Shown here one piece after another: positions 16,553-26,900 of a DNA stretch of 48,612 nt. The DNA lies in the NCBI GenBank assembly GCA_964471945.1, contig CAYYIJ010000005.1:1-48612 (forward strand), written 5' to 3'. Both the position numbers and the translations under genes were made by a program. The notes under the pieces were generated by a model. The model had not been told where the DNA came from and did no database searches. It saw nothing but the letters and a program-made list of their open reading frames with translations. The DNA is from JASEHD01 sp964471945 (lineage in GTDB: Bacteria > Bacteroidota > Ignavibacteria > UBA10030 > SZUA-254). Numbering within the stretch: position 1 is the stretch's first letter; each line of letters begins with the position of its first letter.

Positions 16553-18655
16553 TTAAACTGTAATTTGTAGACTGCCTTTTACTTTTTCAATTATCTGATC
16601 TGAAATGCTTTGAGGGGCTTCTTCATAATATGCAAATTGCATAGTGTAAATTGCCCGACCTTGTGTCATTGAACGAAGTTGGGTTGAATATCCAAACATT
16701 TCAGAAAGTGGAACTTTTGCTTTAATAACTTGTGCGTCTTTACGGCTGTTTAATCCTTCGATTTTTCCACGCCGAGAGCTAATATCGCCCATGACATCAC
16801 CCATGTAATCTTCCGGGGTTATCACTTCAACATCCATAATCGGTTCAAGAAGAACTGGTTCTGCTTTCTCTGCTGCTTCTTTAACTGCTATTGACCCTGC
16901 AATTTTAAAAGCCATTTCGGATGAATCTACCTGATGAAACGATCCATCAAATAGTTTTATTTTCACATCGACCATCGGATAACCTGCTAAAACACCGTTT
17001 TGCAATGCTTCTATGATTCCCTGTGAAACTGGTTTGATATATTCTTTAGGAATTACTCCACCAACGATCGCGTTTTCGAATTCGTACCCTTTTCCTTTTT
17101 CGTTAGGGGAAACCTCAATACAAACATGACCATATTGACCACGTCCACCTGATTGACGAACAAATTTTGCTTCCTGTTCAACCTTTTTACGAATCGTTTC
17201 TCGATATGCAACTTGAGGTTTGCCTACATTTGCTTCCACTCTAAATTCTCTTTTCATCCGGTCAACGATAATTTCAAGATGAAGCTCACCCATTCCGCTA
17301 ATTATTGTTTGACCCGTCTCTTCATTTGTGGAAACCTTAAAAGTAGGATCTTCATCCGAAAGTTTTGATAATGATTCACCTAATTTTTCCTGGTCAGCTT
17401 TTGTTTTTGGTTCGATTGCTATTGAGATCACAGGTTCTGGAAATTCCATCCTCTCTAAAACGATCGGATCATCTTCTTCGCAGAGGGTATCACCTGTTTT
17501 TGTATGTTTCAATCCTATAACCGCAACAATATCACCCGTATATGCTTCATCAACATCTTCCCGATGATTTGCATGCATTCGGAGTAGGCGGCCAATCCGT
17601 TCTTTTTTTCCGGATATCGAGTTATATACGTATGATCCGGTAGCCAATTTCCCAGAATATATACGTAAATATGTTAATTTCCCGACGTAAGGATCTGTCA
17701 TTAATTTGAATGCGAGTGCAGAGAAGTTTTCATTATCATCGACTTTGCGAACGATATGATCTTTCATGTTGACATGATGTCCGGTAACTTCACTATTGGA
17801 TACATCCAATGGTGAAGGCAAGAAATCAACAACAGCATCTAATAAAGCTTGAACTCCTTTATTCTTGAAAGCAGAACCACAAAGAACAGGAATAATACTA
17901 ACCTTCAAACATGCACGTCTCAGAACACTTTTTATTTCAGTGGGTAAAATATCTTTCCCTTCAAGATATTTCTCTAATAATTTATCATCTTCATCAGAAA
18001 CTGCCTCAAGCATTTTAATACGGTATTCACATGCTCTCTTTTTAAGACCATTCGGAATCTCTATTATCTCCCACTCTGATCCTGAGCTATTTTCAAGAAA
18101 AATATGCGCCTTGAAAGTGATAAGATCGATATATCCGGTAAAAAGTTCTCCTTCTCCAACTGGTATTTGTATTGGAACAGCATTCGCACCGAGTCGTGAT
18201 TTCATCATATCAACAACATTAATGAAATCTGCACCCACACGATCCATTTTATTTACGAAAGCTAACCGAGGAACAGCATACTTATCAGCTTGACGCCAAA
18301 CCGTCTCTGATTGAGGTTCAACCCCACCAACTGAGCAAAATAATGCAACTGCACCATCTAGAACTCTTAAAGAGCGCTCTACTTCGGCTGTAAAATCTAC
18401 ATGCCCAGGTGTATCGATGATGTTGATACGATGATCATTCCAAAAACAAGAAGTCGCTGCACTTGTAATTGTTATTCCTCGTTCTTTTTCTTGTTCCATC
18501 CAATCCATTGTTGCTGCTCCATCATGCACCTCGCCCATTCGATGAACAACACCGGTATAAAAAAGTATCCGTTCAGTCGTAGTAGTTTTTCCAGCATCAA
18601 TATGTGCCATGATACCAACATTTCTAGTTCTATTTAACGTGTAAATCCTTGCCAT
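16553..18655 (-). CDS. fusA: Translation elongation factor EF-G
   Basis: EF-G drives GTP-dependent translocation of tRNA and mRNA. The 700-residue product has the G1 motif AHIDAGKTTTTERIL, switch I GITITSAATSCFW, DTPGHVDFTAEVERSLRVLD, NKMDR and the domain III-V signatures (GMGELHLEIIVDRM, SGGRGQYGHV, and MDVEVITPEDYMGDVMGDIS). Length and domains fit the canonical factor rather than ribosome-recycling paralogues. It starts at ATG 47 nt after rpsG and lies 47 nt before tuf, the conserved str-operon order. Confidence 0.97.
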   Translation of the reverse strand: MARIYTLNRTRNVGIMAHIDAGKTTTTERILFYTGVVHRMGEVHDGAATMDWMEQEKERGITITSAATSCFWNDHRINIIDTPGHVDFTAEVERSLRVLDGAVALFCSVGGVEPQSETVWRQADKYAVPRLAFVNKMDRVGADFINVVDMMKSRLGANAVPIQIPVGEGELFTGYIDLITFKAHIFLENSSGSEWEIIEIPNGLKKRACEYRIKMLEAVSDEDDKLLEKYLEGKDILPTEIKSVLRRACLKVSIIPVLCGSAFKNKGVQALLDAVVDFLPSPLDVSNSEVTGHHVNMKDHIVRKVDDNENFSALAFKLMTDPYVGKLTYLRIYSGKLATGSYVYNSISGKKERIGRLLRMHANHREDVDEAYTGDIVAVIGLKHTKTGDTLCEEDDPIVLERMEFPEPVISIAIEPKTKADQEKLGESLSKLSDEDPTFKVSTNEETGQTIISGMGELHLEIIVDRMKREFRVEANVGKPQVAYRETIRKKVEQEAKFVRQSGGRGQYGHVCIEVSPNEKGKGYEFENAIVGGVIPKEYIKPVSQGIIEALQNGVLAGYPMVDVKIKLFDGSFHQVDSSEMAFKIAGSIAVKEAAEKAEPVLLEPIMDVEVITPEDYMGDVMGDISSRRGKIEGLNSRKDAQVIKAKVPLSEMFGYSTQLRSMTQGRAIYTMQFAYYEEAPQSISDQIIEKVKGSLQITV

Positions 18656-18702
18656 ACGACTGTATCTAACTATTCCTTAAAATCATCAAAATATTTATTA
18701 AA

Positions 18703-19173
18703 TTACCATTTAAAATGAGCGAATGCTTTATTTGCCTCAGCCATTTTATGTGTATCTTCCTTTTTCTTAATCGCATTTCCTTCATTGTTAGCTGCTGCCA
18801 CTAACTCTGCGGCGATCTTTAATGCCATGGATTTATCTTTTCGTTCAGCAGAATAATTAATTAACCAGCGAATTGCAAGTGCGATACTTCTATCTTCTCT
18901 AACTTCTGTCGGGACCTGATATGTTGCACCACCCACACGACGTGCGCGAATTTCAAGTAGCGGTTTTACATTATTAATCGCTTTTCTAAAAACTTCCAAA
19001 CCCGGAGATCCTTTCATCCGTTGTCCTGCCATATCAAGTGCCTCATATACGATCTTCCGGGCGGTATTTTTCTTCCCGGACTTTAACACATTATTGACAA
19101 AACGCGCCACGAGAAGATCATTATGCTTTGGATCTGGTAAAATTATTCGTTTTGTAGTGCTTTTTTTTCTCAT
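18703..19173 (-). CDS. rpsG: 30S ribosomal protein S7
   Basis: S7 nucleates assembly of the 30S head and lines the E site. In E. coli it represses the str operon. The 156-residue product includes KRIILPDPKHNDLLVARFVN, then EVRARRVGGATYQVPTEVR-like residues (seen here as LEIRARRVGGATYQVPTEVR), and ends KMAEANKAFAHFKW. It starts at ATG only 3 nt after rpsL, so translation is probably coupled. Confidence 0.98.
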   Translation of the reverse strand: MRKKSTTKRIILPDPKHNDLLVARFVNNVLKSGKKNTARKIVYEALDMAGQRMKGSPGLEVFRKAINNVKPLLEIRARRVGGATYQVPTEVREDRSIALAIRWLINYSAERKDKSMALKIAAELVAAANNEGNAIKKKEDTHKMAEANKAFAHFKW

Positions 19174-19176
19174 ATA

Positions 19177-19551
19177 TTATTGTTTTGATTTTTTTGTTCC
19201 ATATTTCGATCGACCTTGTTTTCTGTCAGTAACTCCAGCAGTATCCAATGTTCCTCGAATTATGTGATATCTAACACCCGGTAGGTCTTTAACCCTACCG
19301 CCGCGAATTAATACGATCGAGTGTTCCTGCAAATTATGTCCTTCACCTGGTATATATGCAGTTACTTCTATACTATTAGTTAACCGAACTCTTGCAACTT
19401 TTCTTAATGCCGAATTTGGTTTTTTGGGTGTTGTTGTATAGACCCTTGTACAAACTCCTCGTTTTTGAGGAGATTGTTGAAGTGCAGGGGCTTTACTCTT
19501 CCACGTTACTTTCTCTCTACTAAATCGAATTAGTTGATTTATTGTAGGCAA
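19177..19551 (-). CDS. rpsL: 30S ribosomal protein S12
   Basis: S12 monitors decoding at the A site and is the classical streptomycin-resistance protein. The 124-residue product has TPKKPNSALRKVARVRLTN, where the lysines are the wild-type, streptomycin-sensitive residues, and GRVKDLPGVRYHIIRG around the usually methylthiolated Asp. The start is TTG at 19549-19551, with AAGGAG about 9 nt upstream, and no ATG is available nearby. It follows rpoC by 69 nt. Confidence 0.97.
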   Translation of the reverse strand: MPTINQLIRFSREKVTWKSKAPALQQSPQKRGVCTRVYTTTPKKPNSALRKVARVRLTNSIEVTAYIPGEGHNLQEHSIVLIRGGRVKDLPGVRYHIIRGTLDTAGVTDRKQGRSKYGTKKSKQ

Positions 19552-19620
19552 TATGTATAACTCCTTAAATATTAAAAAGCTTATTAATATATGAAATTCT
19601 TTTTAATTAGTCAATAATTA

Positions 19621-22600
19621 TTAAACAGATGTTATTTTTTCTCTCCGCTTGTTTTTTTTCCCCTTGACTATTTCTTCCCCTTCTTTTGTTATATATTCTT
19701 GTGTAATTTCATCTTGAGATGTAACAATGATATTTCTGAATTTTTTTAATCCTGTTCCAGCAGGAATTAGGTGCCCCATAATTACGTTTTCTTTCAATCC
19801 AAGGAGATGATCGATTTTACCTTGGATAGCCGCATCAGTTAACACTTTTGTCGTTTCCTGGAATGAGGCAGCAGAGATAAAACTTTCGGTTGAAAGGGCA
19901 GCTTGTGTTATTCCAAGAAGAATTGGTTCAGCAGTAGCTGGTTCTGTGTCACGAAAATCAATTATTTTTTTGCTTTTCTTCCGTAGTTCAGAATTAACTT
20001 CCCTCACCTTCTTCTTCGAAATAATTTGACCATTCCTTAATTTGGAATCTCCTTTGCTTATGATAATAATATGATCCTGCAACATTTCGTTTTCATCGTT
20101 CACAGAATGAATATCAACATAATCATCTTCGAGAAATTTTGTATCACCCGGATCAATTATACGAACCTTTAGCATCATCTGGCGAACAATTACTTCAATA
20201 TGTTTATCGTTAATTTTAACTCCTTGCATGCGATACACTTCTTGGATTTCATTGACAAGATATTCCTGTGCAGCGCCAACTCCTCTAATCCTGAGGATAT
20301 CATGTGGATCAATTGCGCCATCGGATAGACGTTCCCCCGATCTGATCACGTCGTTGGCTTGAACAAGTACGTGCTTCCCCATTGGAATAAGATAATGTCG
20401 TTCATCCAATCCATCGTGACTTTGAACAATTATTTCACGCGCGCCACGACGAGAAGCTCCAAATCTGATGACTCCATCAATCTCGGATATGATAGCGGGA
20501 TCTATAGGTCTGCGTGCTTCAAATAGCTCTGTTACCCGCGGTAAACCACCCGTGATATCTCTTGTTTTTCCGCTATCTCGCGGGATCTTTACTATAACTG
20601 TTCCTGCTTGAATTTTTTCTCCATCATTTACTATTAAATGAGCGCGTGTTGGAATTATATAACTGCCGAGAGTTAGGCCTTCATCATTTTGAATTATTAA
20701 AGTTGGACTCTTTGTACGATCACGAGAATCAATTACGACTTTCTGAATATGTCCCGTTTGTTCATCAGGTTCCTCACGATATGTCCCATTTTCAATCAAG
20801 TCATGGTATTTGATTACACCAGGATGTTCCGATATAATAACTGCATTATAAGGATCACATTCGTATATAATTTCGCCTTTCTTTATAAACATCTCATCTG
20901 TTACTAATAGTGTTGCGCCGTACGGTACATCATATTTTGTTAGCATGCGATTATCAGAATCCAAGATATTGATAACCCCACTTCTTCCTATTACTACTGT
21001 TTTCGCATCAGTATCAGTTTGTTTTAGAAATTTGATACCATCATATCGTATCTTTCCTTCGAATTTTGAAACAATTTGTGATTGCGTGGTGATTAAACTT
21101 GCTGTACCACCTGTATGGAATGTTCTCAATGTTAATTGTGTTCCGGGTTCACCAATTGATTGTGCGGCTATAATGCCAACGGGCTCACCGGGTTCGACAA
21201 TGATAGAAGTTGTTAAATTGCGTCCATAGCATTTGGCACAGATCCCACGCTTTGCTTCGCAAGCTAAGACTGATCGAATCTCAACTGCTTCAATAGAAGT
21301 GTCAGAAATCGCTGCCGCTTTCTTATCATCAATTTCTTCACCACTTTTCACAATAACTTCTTTTGTGATTGGGTCGACAACATCATGAACTGCGACTCTG
21401 CCTAATATACGTTCAGTCAGAGGTTCTTTTATATCTTCGCCTTCTTTGAGGGCACAAGTGAGAACACCTCGGATCGTTCCACAGTCTTCCATTGTAATTA
21501 TTGCGTCCTGAGCCACATCAACTAACCTGCGTGTTAAATAACCAGCATCTGCCGTTTTTAATGCTGTATCCGCAAGTCCTTTGCGTGCGCCATGCGTGGA
21601 TATAAAATATTCAAGTATTGAGAGCCCTTCTCTGAAATTTGAAACGATTGGGTTTTCGATTAATTCACCGGTCGCACCTGAAAGACTCTTTTGGGGTTTC
21701 GCCATAAGTCCCCGCATACCTGCTAATTGGCGAACTTGTTCTTTCGAGCCTCTCGCTCCGGAATCAACCATCATATAAAGAGAATTAAATCCATCACGGT
21801 CATGTTGCAGAGAATCAAATAATCGTTCGGCAACCTTATTCGTTGTCCGAGTCCATATATCGATAACTTTATTATATCTCTCCCCGTTCGTTATAAAGCC
21901 CCGATAATATTGATTCTGTATATTATCCACATCTTTGAATGCTTTTACTATTATTTCATCTTTCTCTTTTGGAATTATAACATCTTCAACACTGACAGAT
22001 AGTCCCGCTTTAGTCGCGTAATAGAAACCTAAGTCTTTTAATTTATCAAGAAATTCGGCTGTCCTCACATTACCACATGCACGAAATATCGCAAGAACGA
22101 TTTGTACCAATCTCTTTTTGTTTAACAATTCATTTATATAACCGATTTCTTTTGGGACAATTTGATTAAATATTATACGTCCTGTAGTTGTTTCGATTAA
22201 AATGCCATTTATTCTAACCTTTATTCGTGCATGTAAACCAATTTTACCTGCATCATAGGCGATAGTAACTTCTTCTGGTGATGAAAATATTTTTCCCTCG
22301 CCTAAATCTCTCGGTTTGGATTTTGTTAGATAATAACACCCTAAAACTTGATCTTGTGTCGGATGCACAATCGGTGACCCATTAGATGGGGAAAGAATAT
22401 TATGGCTAGATAACATTAATATACGTGCTTCAAGCTGAGCATCATAGGATAGCGGCACGTGAACCGCCATTTGATCACCATCAAAGTCGGCATTGAATGC
22501 TGTACACACCATCGGGTGAATCTGGATCGCTTTACCTTCGATAAGGACCGGCTGAAAAGCTTGGATACCGAGCCGATGTAATGTAGGGGCACGGTTTAAT

Positions 22601-23901
22601 AAAATTGGGTGCCCATCGATTATATTTTCAAGAATTTCCCAGACCTCTTGAACTTTTTTATCAACCAGCTTTTTTGCACTCTTAACAGTTTTAACAAGTC
22701 CGCGCTCAATCAGCTTTCGGATAATAAATGGTTTAAACAATTCTACCGCCATATCTTTTGGCAAACCACATTCATGTAATTTTAATTCGGGACCGACAAC
22801 GATGACTGAGCGGCCCGAATAATCAACACGTTTACCTAATAAATTTTGTCTAAACCTTCCTTGTTTTCCTTTTAGCATATCCGAAAGTGATTTTAGGGCA
22901 CGATTATTATCTGAACGCACAGCGTTTGCACGTCGTGAATTATCGAATAATGAATCAACGGCTTCTTGTAACATTCGCTTCTCATTTCGTAAGATCACCT
23001 CCGGAGCTTTTATCTCCATCAAACGCTTCAATCGATTATTCCGGATAATCACTCTGCGATATAGATCATTCAAATCGGACGTAGCAAATCTGCCACCTTC
23101 CAGTGGCACCAGAGGCCTCAACTCAGGAGGAATCACAGGAACAACATCCAAGACCATCCATTCAGGTTTGTTCAATGGTCCATCTTCCCTTTCACGGAAA
23201 GATTCTACAACTGCTAATCGTTTTAATATTTCCTGCTTCTTCTGAACTGATGTTTCCGTTTTTACCTGAGTGCGCAACTCTGAGGAAATAACATCGACAT
23301 TGACTCGCTTCAAAAGATCTTTGATGGCATCACCACCAATTTTCGCAATGAATTTACGTACATCTGTATCCTCAAGGTATTGATTTTTTTCTGGGAGCGA
23401 ACCAAGAACATCATAATATTGTTCTTCGGAAAGAAGATCTAATTTCTGAAGCCCGGTTGTCCCGGGTTGGATAACGACGTATGATTCATAGTAGATCACT
23501 TTTTCTAAATCTTTGCTGCTTAATCCTAAACAATTTCCAATCTTTGAAGGCATAGATCGGAAGTACCAGATATGAACAATCGGTACAGCAAGAGAGATAT
23601 GCCCCATCCTCTCACGACGAACACTTTTTTGGGTAACCTCAACACCACAACGATCGCAAATTATACCCTTGTATCGAATACGTTTATATTTTCCACAATG
23701 GCATTCCCAATCCCTCACGGGACCAAATATTTTCTCGCAAAATAAGCCATCTTTCTCTGGACGAAACGATCTATAATTTACCGTTTCAGGTTTTGTCACT
23801 TCTCCATGCGACCTAGATAATATTACATCGGATGATGTTAGCGTTATTGTAATTTTTGAAAAACTCTTCTTAATCAAAGTATCATGTGTTATAAATGCCA
23901 T
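19621..23901 (-). CDS. rpoC: DNA-directed RNA polymerase subunit beta'
   Basis: This is the catalytic subunit that binds the active-site magnesium. The 1426-residue product has the N-terminal zinc site (CHCGKYKRIRYKGIICDRCG) and the absolutely conserved NADFDGDQMAVH near residue 470. The second zinc cluster (CEAKRGICAKCYG) and the trigger-loop/bridge region follow. It ends with the C-terminal segment LTDAAIQGKIDHLLGLKENV. It starts at ATG 23 nt after rpoB. No split, intein or large lineage-specific insert is obvious. Confidence 0.98.
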   Translation of the reverse strand: MAFITHDTLIKKSFSKITITLTSSDVILSRSHGEVTKPETVNYRSFRPEKDGLFCEKIFGPVRDWECHCGKYKRIRYKGIICDRCGVEVTQKSVRRERMGHISLAVPIVHIWYFRSMPSKIGNCLGLSSKDLEKVIYYESYVVIQPGTTGLQKLDLLSEEQYYDVLGSLPEKNQYLEDTDVRKFIAKIGGDAIKDLLKRVNVDVISSELRTQVKTETSVQKKQEILKRLAVVESFREREDGPLNKPEWMVLDVVPVIPPELRPLVPLEGGRFATSDLNDLYRRVIIRNNRLKRLMEIKAPEVILRNEKRMLQEAVDSLFDNSRRANAVRSDNNRALKSLSDMLKGKQGRFRQNLLGKRVDYSGRSVIVVGPELKLHECGLPKDMAVELFKPFIIRKLIERGLVKTVKSAKKLVDKKVQEVWEILENIIDGHPILLNRAPTLHRLGIQAFQPVLIEGKAIQIHPMVCTAFNADFDGDQMAVHVPLSYDAQLEARILMLSSHNILSPSNGSPIVHPTQDQVLGCYYLTKSKPRDLGEGKIFSSPEEVTIAYDAGKIGLHARIKVRINGILIETTTGRIIFNQIVPKEIGYINELLNKKRLVQIVLAIFRACGNVRTAEFLDKLKDLGFYYATKAGLSVSVEDVIIPKEKDEIIVKAFKDVDNIQNQYYRGFITNGERYNKVIDIWTRTTNKVAERLFDSLQHDRDGFNSLYMMVDSGARGSKEQVRQLAGMRGLMAKPQKSLSGATGELIENPIVSNFREGLSILEYFISTHGARKGLADTALKTADAGYLTRRLVDVAQDAIITMEDCGTIRGVLTCALKEGEDIKEPLTERILGRVAVHDVVDPITKEVIVKSGEEIDDKKAAAISDTSIEAVEIRSVLACEAKRGICAKCYGRNLTTSIIVEPGEPVGIIAAQSIGEPGTQLTLRTFHTGGTASLITTQSQIVSKFEGKIRYDGIKFLKQTDTDAKTVVIGRSGVINILDSDNRMLTKYDVPYGATLLVTDEMFIKKGEIIYECDPYNAVIISEHPGVIKYHDLIENGTYREEPDEQTGHIQKVVIDSRDRTKSPTLIIQNDEGLTLGSYIIPTRAHLIVNDGEKIQAGTVIVKIPRDSGKTRDITGGLPRVTELFEARRPIDPAIISEIDGVIRFGASRRGAREIIVQSHDGLDERHYLIPMGKHVLVQANDVIRSGERLSDGAIDPHDILRIRGVGAAQEYLVNEIQEVYRMQGVKINDKHIEVIVRQMMLKVRIIDPGDTKFLEDDYVDIHSVNDENEMLQDHIIIISKGDSKLRNGQIISKKKVREVNSELRKKSKKIIDFRDTEPATAEPILLGITQAALSTESFISAASFQETTKVLTDAAIQGKIDHLLGLKENVIMGHLIPAGTGLKKFRNIIVTSQDEITQEYITKEGEEIVKGKKNKRREKITSV

Positions 23902-23924
23902 ACTATTTTTCCAATCTCTTTTTT

Positions 23925-26900
23925 TTATTCTATCTTTAAATCGAGGCCTAAGCCCATTAATTCGCGAACGAGGACATTAAATGACTCTGGGATGTTTGGT
24001 TCAGGGAGATTATCTCCTTTGACGATTGATTCATATAGTTTTGCTCGTCCATATACGTCATCGCTTTTTACAGTTAATATCTCCTGAAGAATATTGGCAG
24101 CCCCATAAGCTTCAAGGGCCCAAACTTCCATCTCACCGAATCGCTGACCGCCAAATTGAGCTTTCCCGCCGAGTGGCTGTTGCGTTATTAAAGAATATGG
24201 TCCAATTGATCGGGCATGTATCTTATCATCTACCAAGTGTGAAAGTTTCATCATGTAGATTTGCCCAACACTGACCTCTTGGTCAAACTGATCACCGGTT
24301 CGTCCATCATATAGAGTCGCTTTTGAGTTTACTCTCAAACCTGCTTTCTCGAGTTGTTCTTGAACTTCTTCCCATGTAGCTCCATCGAATATTGGTGATG
24401 CATACTTCTTCTTAAGTTTCTTTCCTGCCCAGCCCAGTGCGGCTTCAAATAATTGACCTAAATTCATACGTGATGGTACACCGAGTGGATTAAGAACAAT
24501 GTCAATCGGAGTGCCATCGGCAAGAAATGGCATATCTTCTTGAGGAACTATTTTGGCAACAACACCCTTATTCCCATGTCTGCCTGCCATTTTATCACCA
24601 ACCGCTAGCTTACGCTTTTTCGCTATATACACCTTCGCTAATTGTACAATTCCTGATGGCAACTCATCCCCAAGCATGATTTTTGTTTTTTCATGTTTAT
24701 AATATTCTTCGATGTCATCTTGTTTCTTATTATAATTCTCATAAATCTTAACAATGGTCGCATTCTTTTTCTTATCTTCTACCCAATCCGATTTATAATC
24801 TAACTTTTCAACATCCTTAAGGTCGGCGAATGTTTCCTTCTTGATCATTATACCACCGCGAATGATGACATCGCCCGCCAGATTCCTTATCGTTAAAGAT
24901 TTTTCGCCATCAAGCAATAAACCAAGTTTACGTGTCAAGAAATCATAATTTTCGTGCAGCGCTTTCTTTTGGGTTTTATCAAGCTGGTCAGCGAGCCGTT
25001 TATCCTCTTTCTTCGATTCTGAATCTTTCTTCTTTCTGCTAAAAAGTTTTGTTCCAATCACAATACCTTTCATCCCTGGTGGTGCTTTTAGCGAAGCATC
25101 TTTAACATCTCCTGCCTTCTCACCGAAAATAGCTTTGAGTAATTTTTCTTCGGGTGTTGATTCTGTTTCACCTTTTGGTGTAATTTTTCCGATGAGGATA
25201 TCCCCTTCAATTACTTCAGCGCCAACACGAATGACCCCATCTTCATCTAAATCTTTTACTGCATCTTCACTGACATTCGGAATTTCACGAGTTAATTCTT
25301 CCTCACCACGCTTCGTGTCTCTTACTTGTAATTCAAATTCTTCAATATGAAGCGAGGTGAATATATCATTTGCTACTAGATTCTCATTTATGATTATAGC
25401 ATCTTCGAAGTTATACCCACGCCATGGCATGAATGCTACGAGAATGTTTCTTCCTAATGCTAACTCACCCTGATCAGTTGCACAACCATCAGCAAGTATA
25501 TCTCCTTTTTTAACTTTCTGACCTGGTTTGACGACCGCCCGCTGATTAATCGTGGTATCTTGATTTGTGCGGAAAAATTTAATAAGCTTATATTCAACTC
25601 TCTTCTTATCTTCGAAGCTGATAATTGTTTCATGACTAAATTCATCGATATCATAATTTACGATTATCGAATTCGCATCGACAAATTCCACTGTACCATT
25701 TTTTGCTGCAACAATAATCGTTCGAGCATCCTGAGCAACTTTGGCTTCCAAACCGGTCCCCACAATCGGTGTTTCCGGACGCAGCAGTGGTACAGCTTGC
25801 CGTTGCATATTAGAACCCATCAAGGCACGATTCGCGTCATCATGCTCAAGAAACGGGATTAATGCGGCTGCACCACTTACAATCTGATTCGGCGCGACAT
25901 CTAAATATTGAACCTCCTCGGGCCGTAAAATCGGATAATCACTTTGAATCCTGGCTTTCACACGATCGGTTTTAAATTTACCCTTCTCATCTATCTCTGT
26001 TGTATTTTGTCCGATTGTGTGTACATCCTCTTTTTCGGCGGTCATGAATTCGATCTCCTCACTAACACGTCCATCATGAATTTTTCGATATGGTGTTTCG
26101 ATGAATCCAAATTCGTTAACTCTGGCATGAATACAGAGCGATGATATCAAACCTATATTGGGTCCTTCAGGTGTTTCAATCGGACACAATCGACCATAAT
26201 GTGTATAATGGACGTCACGCACTTCAAACCCTGCTCTCTCCCTTGTCAAACCACCCGGCCCAAGTGCAGACATCCTCCTCTTGTGGGTGATCTCGGCAAG
26301 TGGATTGGTCTGATCCATGAATTGTGATAACTGATTAGTTCCAAAGAATGCATTGATAACACTTGTTATCGTTCGAGCGTTTATTAAATCCTGAGGTGTT
26401 ATTTTCTCTTGGTCACGGAGACTTAAACGTTCACGGATTGTCCGCGACATCCGTGCAAGTCCTATATTGAATTGCTGCCCAATTTGTTCACCAACTGTTC
26501 TGACACGCCGATTTCCAAGATGATCAATATCATCTACCGTCCTTCTACCTTGCTGAAGATCAAGCAAATGATTTATGATGTTAATTATATCATCTTTTGT
26601 TAATGTGGTAGTGGTAACTGGAATATTCAAATTGAGTTTAGCATTCATCCTGTATCTACCGACATCACCGAGGTCGTATCTTTTTTCATTGAAGAAAAGT
26701 CGATCAAATAAATTTTTTGCAGTATCATAATCAGGAGCCTCGCCCGAACGTAGCTGCTGATAGATGTTATTCAGAGCTTCTTCATCTGTGCGAGCGGTAT
26801 CTTTCTGAATTGTGTTTGCAATTACCGAGCTTTCTCCCACTCCTTCGTATTTTAAAAATCGTATCCTCTTGATCTCAGATTTCTTTACTTTCTTGAAAAT